A stretch of DNA of 64,000 bases from Klebsiella michiganensis. Its GTDB lineage: Bacteria > Pseudomonadota > Gammaproteobacteria > Enterobacterales > Enterobacteriaceae. Under the pieces are notes generated by a model. The model saw only the letters and a list, made by a program, of their open reading frames with translations. It had not been told where the DNA came from and did not search any database. The stretch lies in contig CP011077.1 in the NCBI GenBank assembly GCA_000963575.1, positions 2,232,001 through 2,296,000 on the forward strand. Direction: 5' to 3'. Below, piece by piece: positions 1 through 7,406 of the stretch. The position numbers were made by a program, and so were the translations under genes. Numbering within the stretch: the first letter of the stretch is position 1; the number at the start of each line of letters is the position of its first letter.

Positions 1-736
1 ACACAAACACGGAAACAAACGGCGTCATGTAGTGCAGATCGGTCACGAGGGCAAACGGCAGCATGATGCAGAAAATATACACCGTGCGGTGCTGAATCAG
101 GCTGTAGGCGAAGGGCATCGGCGTAGAAATAATACGCTCGCAGCCCCCGGACACCGCCGACAGCTCGTTGAGATGATTGTCCAGGCTGCGCCACAGCACA
201 TCGGAAATCACGCCTTTCTCGCGCTGCTGATTCAGCCAGCTTCCCATCAGCATCAAAATGCGGTTACAGGGCGCGTGGCTCTCGCTAACCCAGGCCAGAT
301 CCTGCGGGCTCAGGTAACGACTCAGTGTGTCCTGCTGTGGCTTTTTGCGCAGGGTCATACGCAGGCTGTTGCAGAAGGCCACCTGTAAATTCACAAACCG
401 CTGCACCGCCTCAGGTTGATCTCCCGCCAGCGTTTTCACCTCGCGCAGCAAAGAGCGCGACGTAATAGCCAACTGCCCCCACAGCAAACGCGCTTCGTTG
501 AAGCGGGCATAGCAGGCGCTGTTGCGGAAACCGAGGAAAATTGCGATAGCCACACCGAGGATGCTGAACGGCGCGATGGTGAGCTTGATCCCGAGGGTTT
601 CGTACCACGGCAGGAAGAAAATAACGCTAATAGAAAGCAGCAGATTCAGCAGCAGGCGGGAATAGATTTTTTCCAGTACCGAACCGTGCCAGACGAAAAG
701 ACGAGCCAACCAGTGTTGATGCGGGCGAACGATCAT
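1..736 (-). CDS. yneE: Bestrophin-family inner membrane channel YneE (3' end outside window)
   Basis: Reading the minus strand from an ATG gives a protein beginning MIVRPHQHWLARLFVWHGSV, which closely follows E. coli YneE (UPF0187, bestrophin-like anion channel). About 245 residues are visible, and the frame stays open to the window edge, so roughly the last 60 residues are missing. Hydrophobic segments are seen near residues 27-45 (LLLNLLLSISVIFFLPWY), 53-70 and 218-235. The segment ATLGIKL..FLGFRNSACYARFNEARLLWG contains the family's FRN and YARFNEARxLWG motifs. In E. coli yneE is beside dgcF and glsB; here those are about 49 kb away, so local order has changed. The family identity is confident. 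The ion specificity is inferred from the family only. Confidence 0.9.
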   Translation of the reverse strand, partial: MIVRPHQHWLARLFVWHGSVLEKIYSRLLLNLLLSISVIFFLPWYETLGIKLTIAPFSILGVAIAIFLGFRNSACYARFNEARLLWGQLAITSRSLLREVKTLAGDQPEAVQRFVNLQVAFCNSLRMTLRKKPQQDTLSRYLSPQDLAWVSESHAPCNRILMLMGSWLNQQREKGVISDVLWRSLDNHLNELSAVSGGCERIISTPMPFAYSLIQHRTVYIFCIMLPFALVTDLHYMTPFVSVFV

Positions 737-823
737 GATGAGTAACAGACTAGTAACAAGAGACTGTATTTAACGGCAGACCGTGACGCAGATCAATATT
801 TATCGCTACAGAAAATTAACAAA

Positions 824-851
824 GGCTACCCCAAACTTCCATGAGGTAGCC
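824..851 (-). terminator. Hairpin terminator after the chemoreceptor gene
   Basis: On the minus strand GGCTACC and GGTAGCC arms close a 14-nt loop directly after the chemoreceptor stop codon. A short T-rich stretch (TTTGTTAATTTT) follows. This fits an intrinsic terminator, although the T run is interrupted. Confidence 0.6.
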
Positions 852-859
852 CCATTTTA

Positions 860-2398
860 TCAGGCGAGTTTAAACACCGAGACGGCTTCATTGAGCCGTT
901 GCGACTGATCTTTGAGGGAATGAGCGGCGGCAGAGGCCTGCTCAACCAGGGCGGCATTTTGCTGGGTGACTACGTCCATTTGCAGCACGGCCTGGTTAAT
1001 CTGCTCAATGCCGCGACTCTGCTCGCCGGTAGACACGGCAATCTCGGCCATTAGCGTGGTGACCTGGGTAATCGAGGCGGAAATGCGCTTCATGCTTTCC
1101 CCGGCGCGGTTTACCAGCTCGCTGCCGTCGGTAACCTGCTGGCCGGACAGCTCAATCAGCTCTTTGATCTCTTTGGCCGCCACGGACGAACGCTGGGCAA
1201 GATTGCGCACCTCTGCGGCAACTACCGCAAAACCTCGGCCTTGCTCACCCGCGCGCGCAGCTTCAACCGCTGCGTTAAGGGCAAGAATGTTGGTCTGGAA
1301 GGCAATGTCTTCGATGATGGAAATAATGCTGTCGATTTTGCCGGCGCTGGTTTCGATATTGCGCATAGAGCCGATCACCCGATCGACGATCTGCTGCCCG
1401 TCGTTGGCCGCCGCCAGCATACCGCTGGCCAGGGTGTTGGCCTGATGCGAGCTTTCAGACGTTCGTTTCACCGTGACGGTAAGCTGCTCCATGCTGGCCG
1501 CCGTTTCGCCCAGCGACGCCGCCTGTTCTTCGGTGCGGGCGGACAGGTCGGTATTGCCCGCCGCAATCTCTTCTGATGCATAACCGACGGTGGTGCTGGA
1601 CTCGCGCACCTGGCTGATGATTTCGGTGAGCGACAGACGCATTTGCTCGAGGCTGTGCATCATCTGGCCGATTTCATCATTGGATTTGATATCAATCGAG
1701 CGATGCAGCAGGCCGTTGGCAATTTCAGCGCAGTGTGCCTTCGCGGTATCCAACTCTTTGAGGACGCGAACTTTCAGCAAAATAAAGACGGCGGCAAGAA
1801 TAGCGATAAACAGCGCGGCAAACAGGCCGATGGCGACAAAACTCGAATGAAAACCTGCCTGCGCGTTATCGTTGAGCTGGCGGGCGTGCTGTTCCCGAAA
1901 CGCCAGCAGCTTATCCAGCGTGATTTCGAACCCGCGATCGAGCGCCGGGATGGTGGCCGTGACCAGTTCAGCGCTGCGGGTTTTGTCATTGGCCTGGGCG
2001 GCGTCCAGCAGGGGCTGTAGCCCCCCGTCACGATAGGCGAGCCAGGCGGCTTTATACTCATCGGCGAGGGTTTGCTCACCGGGCTGTTTCACCGCGGTCA
2101 GGTAGGCCTGGAAGCTGGAGTCTGCTTTACCCAGGGCTTCTTTTGCCCCAGCCAGGCTCTGGCTAGCCTGCCTGGCGCTGCCGGATTCCATTTCCTGGAT
2201 AGCCTGCATGGCGCGAACGCGCATCGTGCGGCTGTGGTTAATGGGATCGATCACGGATAACACAACGCGGATTTCACTGTTAACGTCATTGAGGGCGTGA
2301 TTACTGCGGGTAAGGGACCAAATGTTGGACGCCGTGCTGGCGAGGAAAATAAGCAAAAGCGTGCTGAAAACCAAAATTGAAAAACGCCTGACTGACAT
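860..2398 (-). CDS. Methyl-accepting chemotaxis protein (membrane chemoreceptor)
   Basis: A 512-residue chemoreceptor with the usual order: a transmembrane segment at about residues 7-27, a periplasmic four-helix-type ligand domain (about 28-185), a second membrane segment at about 187-208, a HAMP linker, and a long cytoplasmic coiled coil. The highly conserved hairpin tip is present (IEDIAFQTNILALNAAVEAA followed by RAGEQGRGFAVVAAEVR), which binds CheA and CheW. The C-terminus ends in VFKLA and lacks the NWETF-type pentapeptide that recruits CheR and CheB in Tar and Tsr, so it is probably a low-abundance type receptor like Trg or Tap. It has a strong sigma-28 promoter upstream and a terminator downstream, so it is a single-gene flagellar-regulon unit. 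The ligand cannot be read from the sequence. Confidence 0.93.
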   Translation of the reverse strand: MSVRRFSILVFSTLLLIFLASTASNIWSLTRSNHALNDVNSEIRVVLSVIDPINHSRTMRVRAMQAIQEMESGSARQASQSLAGAKEALGKADSSFQAYLTAVKQPGEQTLADEYKAAWLAYRDGGLQPLLDAAQANDKTRSAELVTATIPALDRGFEITLDKLLAFREQHARQLNDNAQAGFHSSFVAIGLFAALFIAILAAVFILLKVRVLKELDTAKAHCAEIANGLLHRSIDIKSNDEIGQMMHSLEQMRLSLTEIISQVRESSTTVGYASEEIAAGNTDLSARTEEQAASLGETAASMEQLTVTVKRTSESSHQANTLASGMLAAANDGQQIVDRVIGSMRNIETSAGKIDSIISIIEDIAFQTNILALNAAVEAARAGEQGRGFAVVAAEVRNLAQRSSVAAKEIKELIELSGQQVTDGSELVNRAGESMKRISASITQVTTLMAEIAVSTGEQSRGIEQINQAVLQMDVVTQQNAALVEQASAAAHSLKDQSQRLNEAVSVFKLA

Positions 2399-2474
2399 AG
2401 TACATCCTTAAATCGGTGAAATATTCTTATCCCATGCAGCGGATGAAGGGCATTCAACACTGCTGGCCGTAGGG

Positions 2475-2501
2475 TTATCGGCAGCGCGAAGGGGATATTT
2501 A
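2475..2501 (-). promoter_or_regulatory. Sigma-28 (FliA) promoter for the chemoreceptor
   Basis: On the minus strand the sequence is TAAA, a 15-nt spacer, then GCCGATAA. This equals the FliA consensus in both elements and in spacing. It ends about 76 nt before the chemoreceptor start codon. Confidence 0.85.
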
Positions 2502-2526
2502 CCGGGCGGGGGATTTAGAGCACAAA

Positions 2527-2560
2527 GTGTAATCTTTCTGTCATCTGGCTATTTTATAAC
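2527..2560 (+). promoter_or_regulatory. Candidate PhoB box and -10 for the phytase-like gene
   Basis: GTGTAAT, 4 nt, CTGTCAT forms a Pho box (12 of 14 matches to CTGTCAT-N4-CTGTCAY). Ten nt later comes TATAAC, the spacing seen in E. coli phoA, where the Pho box replaces the -35. The next gene starts 34 nt downstream. Confidence 0.6.
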
Positions 2561-2594
2561 TCCGGTACCTCAACCACCGATATGTATAAAAACC

Positions 2595-3932
2595 ATGAAA
2601 TTAAAAACACTTGCCTTACTTTGCAGTACCGTTTTCCCTCTGGCCGTTCACGCTGCGGATGCGCAAGTTGAACGTTACGTTGTCACGTTTCCCCAAGGTG
2701 ACAGCGTGGCTTACAAAGGTGAATATGCCGCCGGCTTCCCTCATGGACTGCCGGTAGGCGTAGGCTCCGGCCTGACCTTTATGGGCAAGCAGGGCGACGA
2801 CCTGATCTTTACCACCGTGACGGATCGCGGGCCCAACGCCGACTCCCCGAAAGCCGGGAAAAAAGAGTCCAAGATTTTTGCAAATCCTGACTTCACGCCG
2901 CTGTTGATGACCATCCGCGTCGGCAACGGCAAAGCCGAGGCCATCGACGCGAAGCCGCTGCATGATGAGCAGGGGCCAATCAGTGGGCTGCCGCTGCCGG
3001 AAGGGCTTATCGGCGCTACCAATGAAATTGCCCTGAGCGATACGCTCCAGCAGCTGAAGAGTGACAAGCGCGGGCTGGATACCGAAGGCATAACGCCGGA
3101 CGGCAAGGGCGGTTACTGGCTGTGCGACGAGTACGGCCCGTTTGTTATCCATGTGGATGCTGACGGCAAAATCCTGAAAAAATACGGCCCGCAGGCTGAG
3201 CACGGCGAACAGGGTGTGGCGGGCGGATTGCCAAATATTGTCAAATGGCGCCAGCCTAACCGTGGGTTTGAAGGCATAACCCGTATGCCTGATGGCCGTA
3301 TTATTGCGGCAGTGCAGAGCACGCTGGATATTGACGGCAAAACCAAAAACAGCGCGCAGTTCACGCGCCTGGTAAGCCTCGACCCGGCGACCGGTAAAAC
3401 CGAAATGTACGGCTACCCGATTGACGTGAGCGTCTATAAAAAAGCGAAAGATGCCAAAATTGGTGACATCGTGGCGCTGGATAACCATCGTCTGCTGCTC
3501 ATTGAACAAGGCGGCGACAAAAACAAACAGATGCGCAACCTGGTCTACGTAGTTGACCTGAACGGCGCGTCCGATCTGGCGGGGTTTGATCGGGAAAAAG
3601 CGCCAGAGTTTGATGACGCTGAACAACTGAAGGCGCGCGGCATCAGGCTGGCGAGCAAAAAAGAGGTTGTCGACCTGCGCAAGCTGGGCTGGCAGCAGGA
3701 GAAAGCCGAAGGTATGGCGTTGATTGATAACCAGACGATTGCCGTTATCAACGACAACGACTTTGGCCTGCAGGCCGTGCTTGAAAATGCCGAGGACTAT
3801 CAGGTGGACGGTAAAGGCCACTTGCTGAAAGACGGCGCGGCAGTGGCGACCAAAATCGAGCTGAAACCGCTGGAAAAACCGGAATCACAGAACGATTTCT
3901 GGGTAATTAAGCTGCCCGAACCCCTGAAGTAA
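2595..3932 (+). CDS. Secreted esterase-like protein of the phytase-like family
   Basis: A 445-residue protein with a clear Sec signal peptide (MKLKTLALLCSTVFPLAVHA, cleavage after AHA), so it is expected in the periplasm. The mature part matches the 'esterase-like activity of phytase' family (Phytase-like, PF13449), a beta-propeller fold. Typical motifs are DRGPNADSP near residue 76, DTEGITPDGKGGYWLCDEYGP near 160-180, NRGFEGITRMPDG near 220, and AEGMALIDNQTIAVINDNDFG near 370-390. Its substrate is unproven; members are credited with phosphoester or carboxylester cleavage. The upstream Pho box agrees with a phosphate-scavenging role. No strong ribosome-binding site precedes the ATG. A hairpin follows the stop codon, so it is probably a single-gene unit. 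Confidence 0.85.
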   Translation: MKLKTLALLCSTVFPLAVHAADAQVERYVVTFPQGDSVAYKGEYAAGFPHGLPVGVGSGLTFMGKQGDDLIFTTVTDRGPNADSPKAGKKESKIFANPDFTPLLMTIRVGNGKAEAIDAKPLHDEQGPISGLPLPEGLIGATNEIALSDTLQQLKSDKRGLDTEGITPDGKGGYWLCDEYGPFVIHVDADGKILKKYGPQAEHGEQGVAGGLPNIVKWRQPNRGFEGITRMPDGRIIAAVQSTLDIDGKTKNSAQFTRLVSLDPATGKTEMYGYPIDVSVYKKAKDAKIGDIVALDNHRLLLIEQGGDKNKQMRNLVYVVDLNGASDLAGFDREKAPEFDDAEQLKARGIRLASKKEVVDLRKLGWQQEKAEGMALIDNQTIAVINDNDFGLQAVLENAEDYQVDGKGHLLKDGAAVATKIELKPLEKPESQNDFWVIKLPEPLK

Positions 3933-3940
3933 TCATTGCC

Positions 3941-3972
3941 CTTGCTCCTTTGTCCCCCGACAAGGGAGCAAG
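3941..3972 (+). terminator. GC-rich hairpin after the phytase-like gene
   Basis: CTTGCTCC..GTC and GAC..GGGAGCAAG arms pair across a four-base CCCC loop, 8 nt after the stop codon. No T run follows, so it is either a weak terminator or an mRNA-stabilising hairpin. Confidence 0.45.
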
Positions 3973-4032
3973 CCATTAATGCCAGGCAGGCCAGGAGCAC
4001 TTTAGAGAAAGGAGTGGCAGGAAAATACGGTA

Positions 4033-4052
4033 TACTGTATATAAACACAGTT
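4033..4052 (+). promoter_or_regulatory. LexA (SOS) box over the promoter of the alpha/beta hydrolase gene
   Basis: TACTGTATATAAACACAGTT has the CTGT-N8-ACAG core and matches the E. coli SOS consensus at 17 of 20 positions; it is almost the same as the umuDC box. It overlaps a TATACT -10 element (4031-4036), the usual geometry for repression. The hydrolase start codon lies 22 nt downstream. Confidence 0.75.
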
Positions 4053-4074
4053 ATTGTAAGAAAAAGGAATGCTG

Positions 4075-4833
4075 ATGCAAAACTTCTTCTCCGCCACGGC
4101 GCAATGCCGCGTGCGCTATCTCGATTTACCCGGCGGGGGTGTACCGCTCCTGTTCATTCACGGCCTCGGCTGCGCGTCCTCTTATGAATATCCCCGGGTC
4201 GTCAGCGACCCGGCCTGGAGTTCCCGGCGCAGCATTCTCATCGATTTACCCGGCAGCGGCTATAGCGACAGGCCGCAGGATTACTGCTATAGCACTCGCG
4301 AGCAGGCAAAAGTCGTGGCCGAACTGGTGGAGCATCTGGGGCTGCATCGCTTCTTTTTGTACGGCCACAGCATGGGGGGCAGCATCGCCATTGAAGTGGC
4401 GGCCGCCATGCCGGGGAAAATCGCAGGTTTGATGGTCTCGGAACCCAATTTCCGTAGCGGTGGCGGGATGTACAGCCGCATGATTGCCGCGCAAACCGAA
4501 GACGAATTCGTGACCCACGGTTTCCAGAAAGCCATAGCGGCCAACGAGGCGAATCCGTGGTCCGGTAGCCTGCAAAGCACCGAGCCAACAGCGGCCTGGC
4601 GCGCGGCGGGAAGCCTGGTCCAGGGCATTGACCCGGACTGGTATCAGCTTTTTGCTCAGCTAAAAATCCCCAAAACGCTTATTTTCGGTGAGCTTTCGCT
4701 GCCGGATGAAGATTTTACCGCCTTCCAGCAGGCCGGCGTGGCAACCGCCATTGTGCCGAGCGCCGGGCATTCTATGTCCTGGGATAACCCGGCCGGGCTG
4801 GCGCGAGTGCTGGCCGAGCAGTGCCGGGCGTAA
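4075..4833 (+). CDS. Alpha/beta hydrolase, probably LexA-controlled
   Basis: A cytoplasmic alpha/beta-fold hydrolase of 252 residues with no signal peptide. Visible family features are the oxyanion-hole motif (LLFIHGLGCASS), the nucleophile elbow GHSMGGS (Ser near residue 99), an acid residue in the late LPDEDF segment, and the catalytic histidine in the C-terminal PSAGHSMSWDNP. Two start codons lie 6 nt apart. The second (used here) has GGA 6 nt upstream, while the first abuts that GGA and cannot use it. The substrate is unknown; the family includes esterases, haloperoxidases and C-C hydrolases. The LexA box directly upstream suggests induction by DNA damage, which I do not recall for any hydrolase of this kind. 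The gene converges on the ABC-F gene across a tandem repeat. Confidence 0.85.
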   Translation: MQNFFSATAQCRVRYLDLPGGGVPLLFIHGLGCASSYEYPRVVSDPAWSSRRSILIDLPGSGYSDRPQDYCYSTREQAKVVAELVEHLGLHRFFLYGHSMGGSIAIEVAAAMPGKIAGLMVSEPNFRSGGGMYSRMIAAQTEDEFVTHGFQKAIAANEANPWSGSLQSTEPTAAWRAAGSLVQGIDPDWYQLFAQLKIPKTLIFGELSLPDEDFTAFQQAGVATAIVPSAGHSMSWDNPAGLARVLAEQCRA

Positions 4834-4840
4834 TAAAAAA

Positions 4841-5188
4841 GCCATCCTAAAGGATGGCTTTGACGTTGTTGGCGAAGAGGGAAAAAGCGTGGTTTTTCCC
4901 TCTTCGTGGTTATCAGCCGAAAATCAATGAATTGATTTTCCTGTTTCTTTTGACGAATCGTCTGGTATTTCTTCTATTGGTTGAGGTTTGTCAGCGGCCT
5001 GAAAGCCATCCCAAAGGATGGCTTTGACGTTGTTGACGAAGAGGGAAAAAGCGTAGTTTTTCCCTCTTCGTGGTTATCAGCCGAAAATCAATGAATTGAT
5101 TTTCCTGTTTCTTTTGACGAATCGTCTGGTATTTCTTCTATTGGTTGAGGTTTGTCAGCGGCCTGAAAGCCATCCCGAAGGATGGCTT
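4841..5188. repeat. 164-bp tandem repeat, two full copies plus a 20-bp third
   Basis: Units start at 4841, 5005 and 5169, all with period 164; the first two differ at only a few positions. Each unit holds three inverted repeats: GCCATCC/GGATGGC, a long AGAGGGAAAAA/TTTTTCCCTCT hairpin, and AAAATCAAT/ATTGATTTT. The array fills the gap between two convergent genes. The GCCATCC hairpins, flanked by A and T runs, look like bidirectional terminators at both ends of the array. Confidence 0.9.
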
Positions 5189-5194
5189 TTAGTT

Positions 5195-6925
5195 TTAAAT
5201 CGCTAACTTTTTATTTAACGCCTCAATCTCTTCCCGCCACTGCTTTTGCAGGGCCGGTTTCTGGTGCTTTTCCTTGCGCGCAATATCCTCCGCCAGCTTT
5301 TCTTCCAGCTCGATAAGCCGCTCCAGCAGCGCATCGCTTTCGCGCCACGGCGGAGCCGCGGTTTGCCCGAGCTTTGGCTTCGCGTCGGCATCCGGTTGCC
5401 CGGCTTCCTCGGCGGTCAGCAGGGCGTACAAAGCGTCCAGGTCGTGCCATTCGCTTAACACGCCGTTATCTACCAGCCAGAAGCGGTTACAGCCTTTGGC
5501 GATCAGTTCACGATCGTGGGTCACCAGCAGCACGCCACCTTCAAAGGTTTGCAGGGTTTCCGCCAGCGCCTCTTTGCCTTCCATGTCCAGGTGGTTGGTC
5601 GGCTCATCCAACATCAGCAGGGAGTAGCGGGCCAGCGTCAGGCCAACGAACAGCAGCCGTGAACGTTCGCCGCCGCTCAGGGTGCTGACGGTTTGCTGGT
5701 GCCGCAGCCACGGGAATCCGGCGCTGATTAACGCCATTTTCCTGTCCTGCTCGCTGAGCGGAGCAAAAGACTCCAGCGCCGCCAGCAGCGAATCACCGTC
5801 GTTAAGCTGGTGCAGCGTCTGGTCGTAGTACCCCAGATGCACGCGAGGATGCAGGCGAATACCCTGCTCACGTTCCGGCTGCTGATACTGCTGCCAAAGC
5901 AGCCGCAGCAGAGACGACTTGCCGCAGCCGTTCCGGCCTATCACCGCCACGCGGTCGCCGCTTTTCACTCTCTGCAAAGGCAGAGTGAACAGCGGTTCAC
6001 ACCCCGGTGCAGGACGAACCTTCAGCGCTTCCAGCTCCAGTAGCCTGTCGGCGACCAGCGCTTCGCCTTTCAGCTTCAGCTGCCACTGGCTGCCCGCCGT
6101 GAGCTCAGTTTGCTCGTCTTTCAGCCGGTCGATGCGTTTCTCCATCTGTTTGGCTTTTCGGGAAAGATCTTCGTTGTCGTAAACCCGGCCCCAAATTGCC
6201 AGGCGTTTCGCGCTGGCGGCAATACGGTCAATTTCCTTTTGCTCCGCCTGGTGGCGGTGGGCATCGGTTTTGTCCCGGTCCTCCAGCGCACTGCGCGCCT
6301 GTGAACAAGGTAGGGCAAAGAAATGCAGTGCCCGATCGCGCAAAATCCAGCTGCCGTTGGTGACGTTATCCAGCAGGCTGCGGTCGTGCGACACCAGCAC
6401 AAAGCTGCCGCTCCAGCCGCGCAGGAACTGTTCCAGCCAGAGCAGCGTGGGCAGATCCAGGTGGTTGCTGGGCTCATCCAGCAGCAGTAAATCCGGTTCG
6501 CTTATCAGCGCTCGGGCCAGCAGCAGGCGAGTATGCTGCCCGCCGCTCAGCGTACCCGAAGTCAGCCGCCAGTCCGCATCGCTAAAACCCATGCTTGCCA
6601 GCAAAGCTTCGGCTCGCCAGCGGTCACTGTCGCGCTGGTTTTCCTCAATCTGCGCCAGAACGGCATCGAGCATGGTCATCGCGTTGAGGCTTTCCGGCAG
6701 ATGCTGTTCAACCCTGGCCATCAGGCAGCTTGCCGCCCGCGTCACAGAGCCGCTGGTGGGCGAAAGGGTGCCGTCCAGCAGTTTCAGCAGGGTGCTTTTG
6801 CCGCAGCCGTTATGACCAATCAGGCCAATGCGGTCGCCTTTTTTCAGGGTAAAAGTGATGGACTCCAGCAGCGAACCGAAAGCGGTATCGAGGTGCAGAG
6901 ATTGGGCGGTTAATAAAGTGCTCAT
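5195..6925 (-). CDS. ABC-F family ATPase (ribosome-acting type)
   Basis: A 576-residue soluble protein with two ABC ATPase domains and no membrane segments, which is the ABC-F layout. Domain 1 has Walker A GHNGCGKST (about residues 37-45), signature LSGGQ and Walker B LLLLDEPSNHLD. A charged linker follows (about 215-285). Domain 2 has Walker A GRNGCGKSS, signature LSGGERSRL and LLMLDEPTNHLD. A coiled-coil tail (WRESDALLERLIELEEKLAEDIARKEKHQ) ends the protein. ABC-F proteins bind the ribosomal E site; some protect against antibiotics and others adjust translation. It is not one of the four E. coli K-12 paralogues (Uup, EttA, YbiT, YheS) as I recall them. The upstream leader ORF and hairpin suggest control by ribosome stalling, as in resistance-type ABC-F genes. 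Its target drug, if any, is unknown. Confidence 0.9.
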   Translation of the reverse strand: MSTLLTAQSLHLDTAFGSLLESITFTLKKGDRIGLIGHNGCGKSTLLKLLDGTLSPTSGSVTRAASCLMARVEQHLPESLNAMTMLDAVLAQIEENQRDSDRWRAEALLASMGFSDADWRLTSGTLSGGQHTRLLLARALISEPDLLLLDEPSNHLDLPTLLWLEQFLRGWSGSFVLVSHDRSLLDNVTNGSWILRDRALHFFALPCSQARSALEDRDKTDAHRHQAEQKEIDRIAASAKRLAIWGRVYDNEDLSRKAKQMEKRIDRLKDEQTELTAGSQWQLKLKGEALVADRLLELEALKVRPAPGCEPLFTLPLQRVKSGDRVAVIGRNGCGKSSLLRLLWQQYQQPEREQGIRLHPRVHLGYYDQTLHQLNDGDSLLAALESFAPLSEQDRKMALISAGFPWLRHQQTVSTLSGGERSRLLFVGLTLARYSLLMLDEPTNHLDMEGKEALAETLQTFEGGVLLVTHDRELIAKGCNRFWLVDNGVLSEWHDLDALYALLTAEEAGQPDADAKPKLGQTAAPPWRESDALLERLIELEEKLAEDIARKEKHQKPALQKQWREEIEALNKKLAI

Positions 6926-6941
6926 ATGTGCTTACTCAAGA

Positions 6942-7067
6942 GTTATGGCGTGCAAACGCCTCGTCATATAACGCTGACGATAACCCGGTAAGCCCGAGAG
7001 AAGGGATTCAGTAAGTTTCTTCGCTCAAGCCGAAGTTATCGCAGCACGGAACCGATAACGCTTGAGC
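6942..7067 (-). promoter_or_regulatory. Attenuator-like alternative hairpins upstream of the ABC-F gene
   Basis: On the minus strand the end of the leader ORF forms a long hairpin: outer arms 7060-7067 with 7023-7030 (GCTCAAGC/GCTTGAGC) and inner arms 7053-7059 with 7035-7041 (GTTATCG/CGATAAC). The 7035-7044 arm can instead pair with 6974-6984 (GTTATCGTCAG). That stretch can also fold with a nearby TGACG. A further GGCG-TTTGCA-CGCC hairpin lies at 6947-6960, close to the start codon. Mutually exclusive pairing that overlaps a translated leader is the hallmark of ribosome-mediated attenuation. This is inferred from pairing by eye, not from computed folding. Confidence 0.6.
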
Positions 7068-7119
7068 AGAGACGATCGCCAAAAGTATGCGAACGGTTAA
7101 AGCGCTCACAAGACATCAT
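7036..7119 (-). CDS. 27-residue leader peptide upstream of the ABC-F gene
   Basis: A short ORF with an ideal ribosome-binding site: AAGGAGG, 6 nt, then ATGATG. It encodes 27 residues beginning MMSCERFNRSHTFGDR and ending VIGSVLR, then TAA. The last ten or so codons and the stop lie inside a strong hairpin. It ends 110 nt before the ABC-F start codon on the same strand. I do not recognise the peptide. Its position, strong initiation signal and overlap with the hairpin argue that translation itself, or stalling on it, controls the downstream gene. Confidence 0.7.
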   Translation of the reverse strand: MMSCERFNRSHTFGDRLCSSVIGSVLR

Positions 7120-7236
7120 GGGGATCCTCCTTATATATGTTGAGTGAATGGGTGAGCGGATTTTAGCGGGAAAGTTAATGGGTTGCCACCTGCCAGAATT
7201 TGTTGCGAATCACTTTAGTGCGGCATCGCTTCTTAT

Positions 7237-7390
7237 CCTCACCCTCTCCCTGGAAGGGAGAGGGAATAGATGACCTGCTGTTTTGACCTGTTGTTTCTCC
7301 CTCGCTCCCTTGGGGAGATGAAATAAACAATGCTTCCCATAGCTTTTGTTTGCCCCCTCTCCCCTTTGGGGAGAGGGCCGGGGTGAGGGG
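7237..7390. repeat. Intergenic palindromic element (copy 1) with CCTCACCC ends
   Basis: The left end reads CCTCACCCTCTCCCtgg and the right end is its near complement (GGGGAGAGGGCCGGGGTGAGG). Each end is itself a hairpin (CCCTCTCCC/GGGAGAGGG at 7242-7264 and 7355-7377). The inner 90 bp is unrelated. Three more copies lie in this window, all between genes. Confidence 0.85.
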
Positions 7391-7406
7391 CTGACGCCCC
7401 CCAAAT

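Noticed and set aside
764..779. LexA-like CTGT...GCAG upstream of yneE
   Set aside because: The right half lacks ACAG, and no promoter geometry supports it.
2616..3821. Long open frame of 401 codons opposite the phytase-like gene
   Set aside because: It is the antisense shadow of a GC-rich gene, with no ribosome-binding site or domain.
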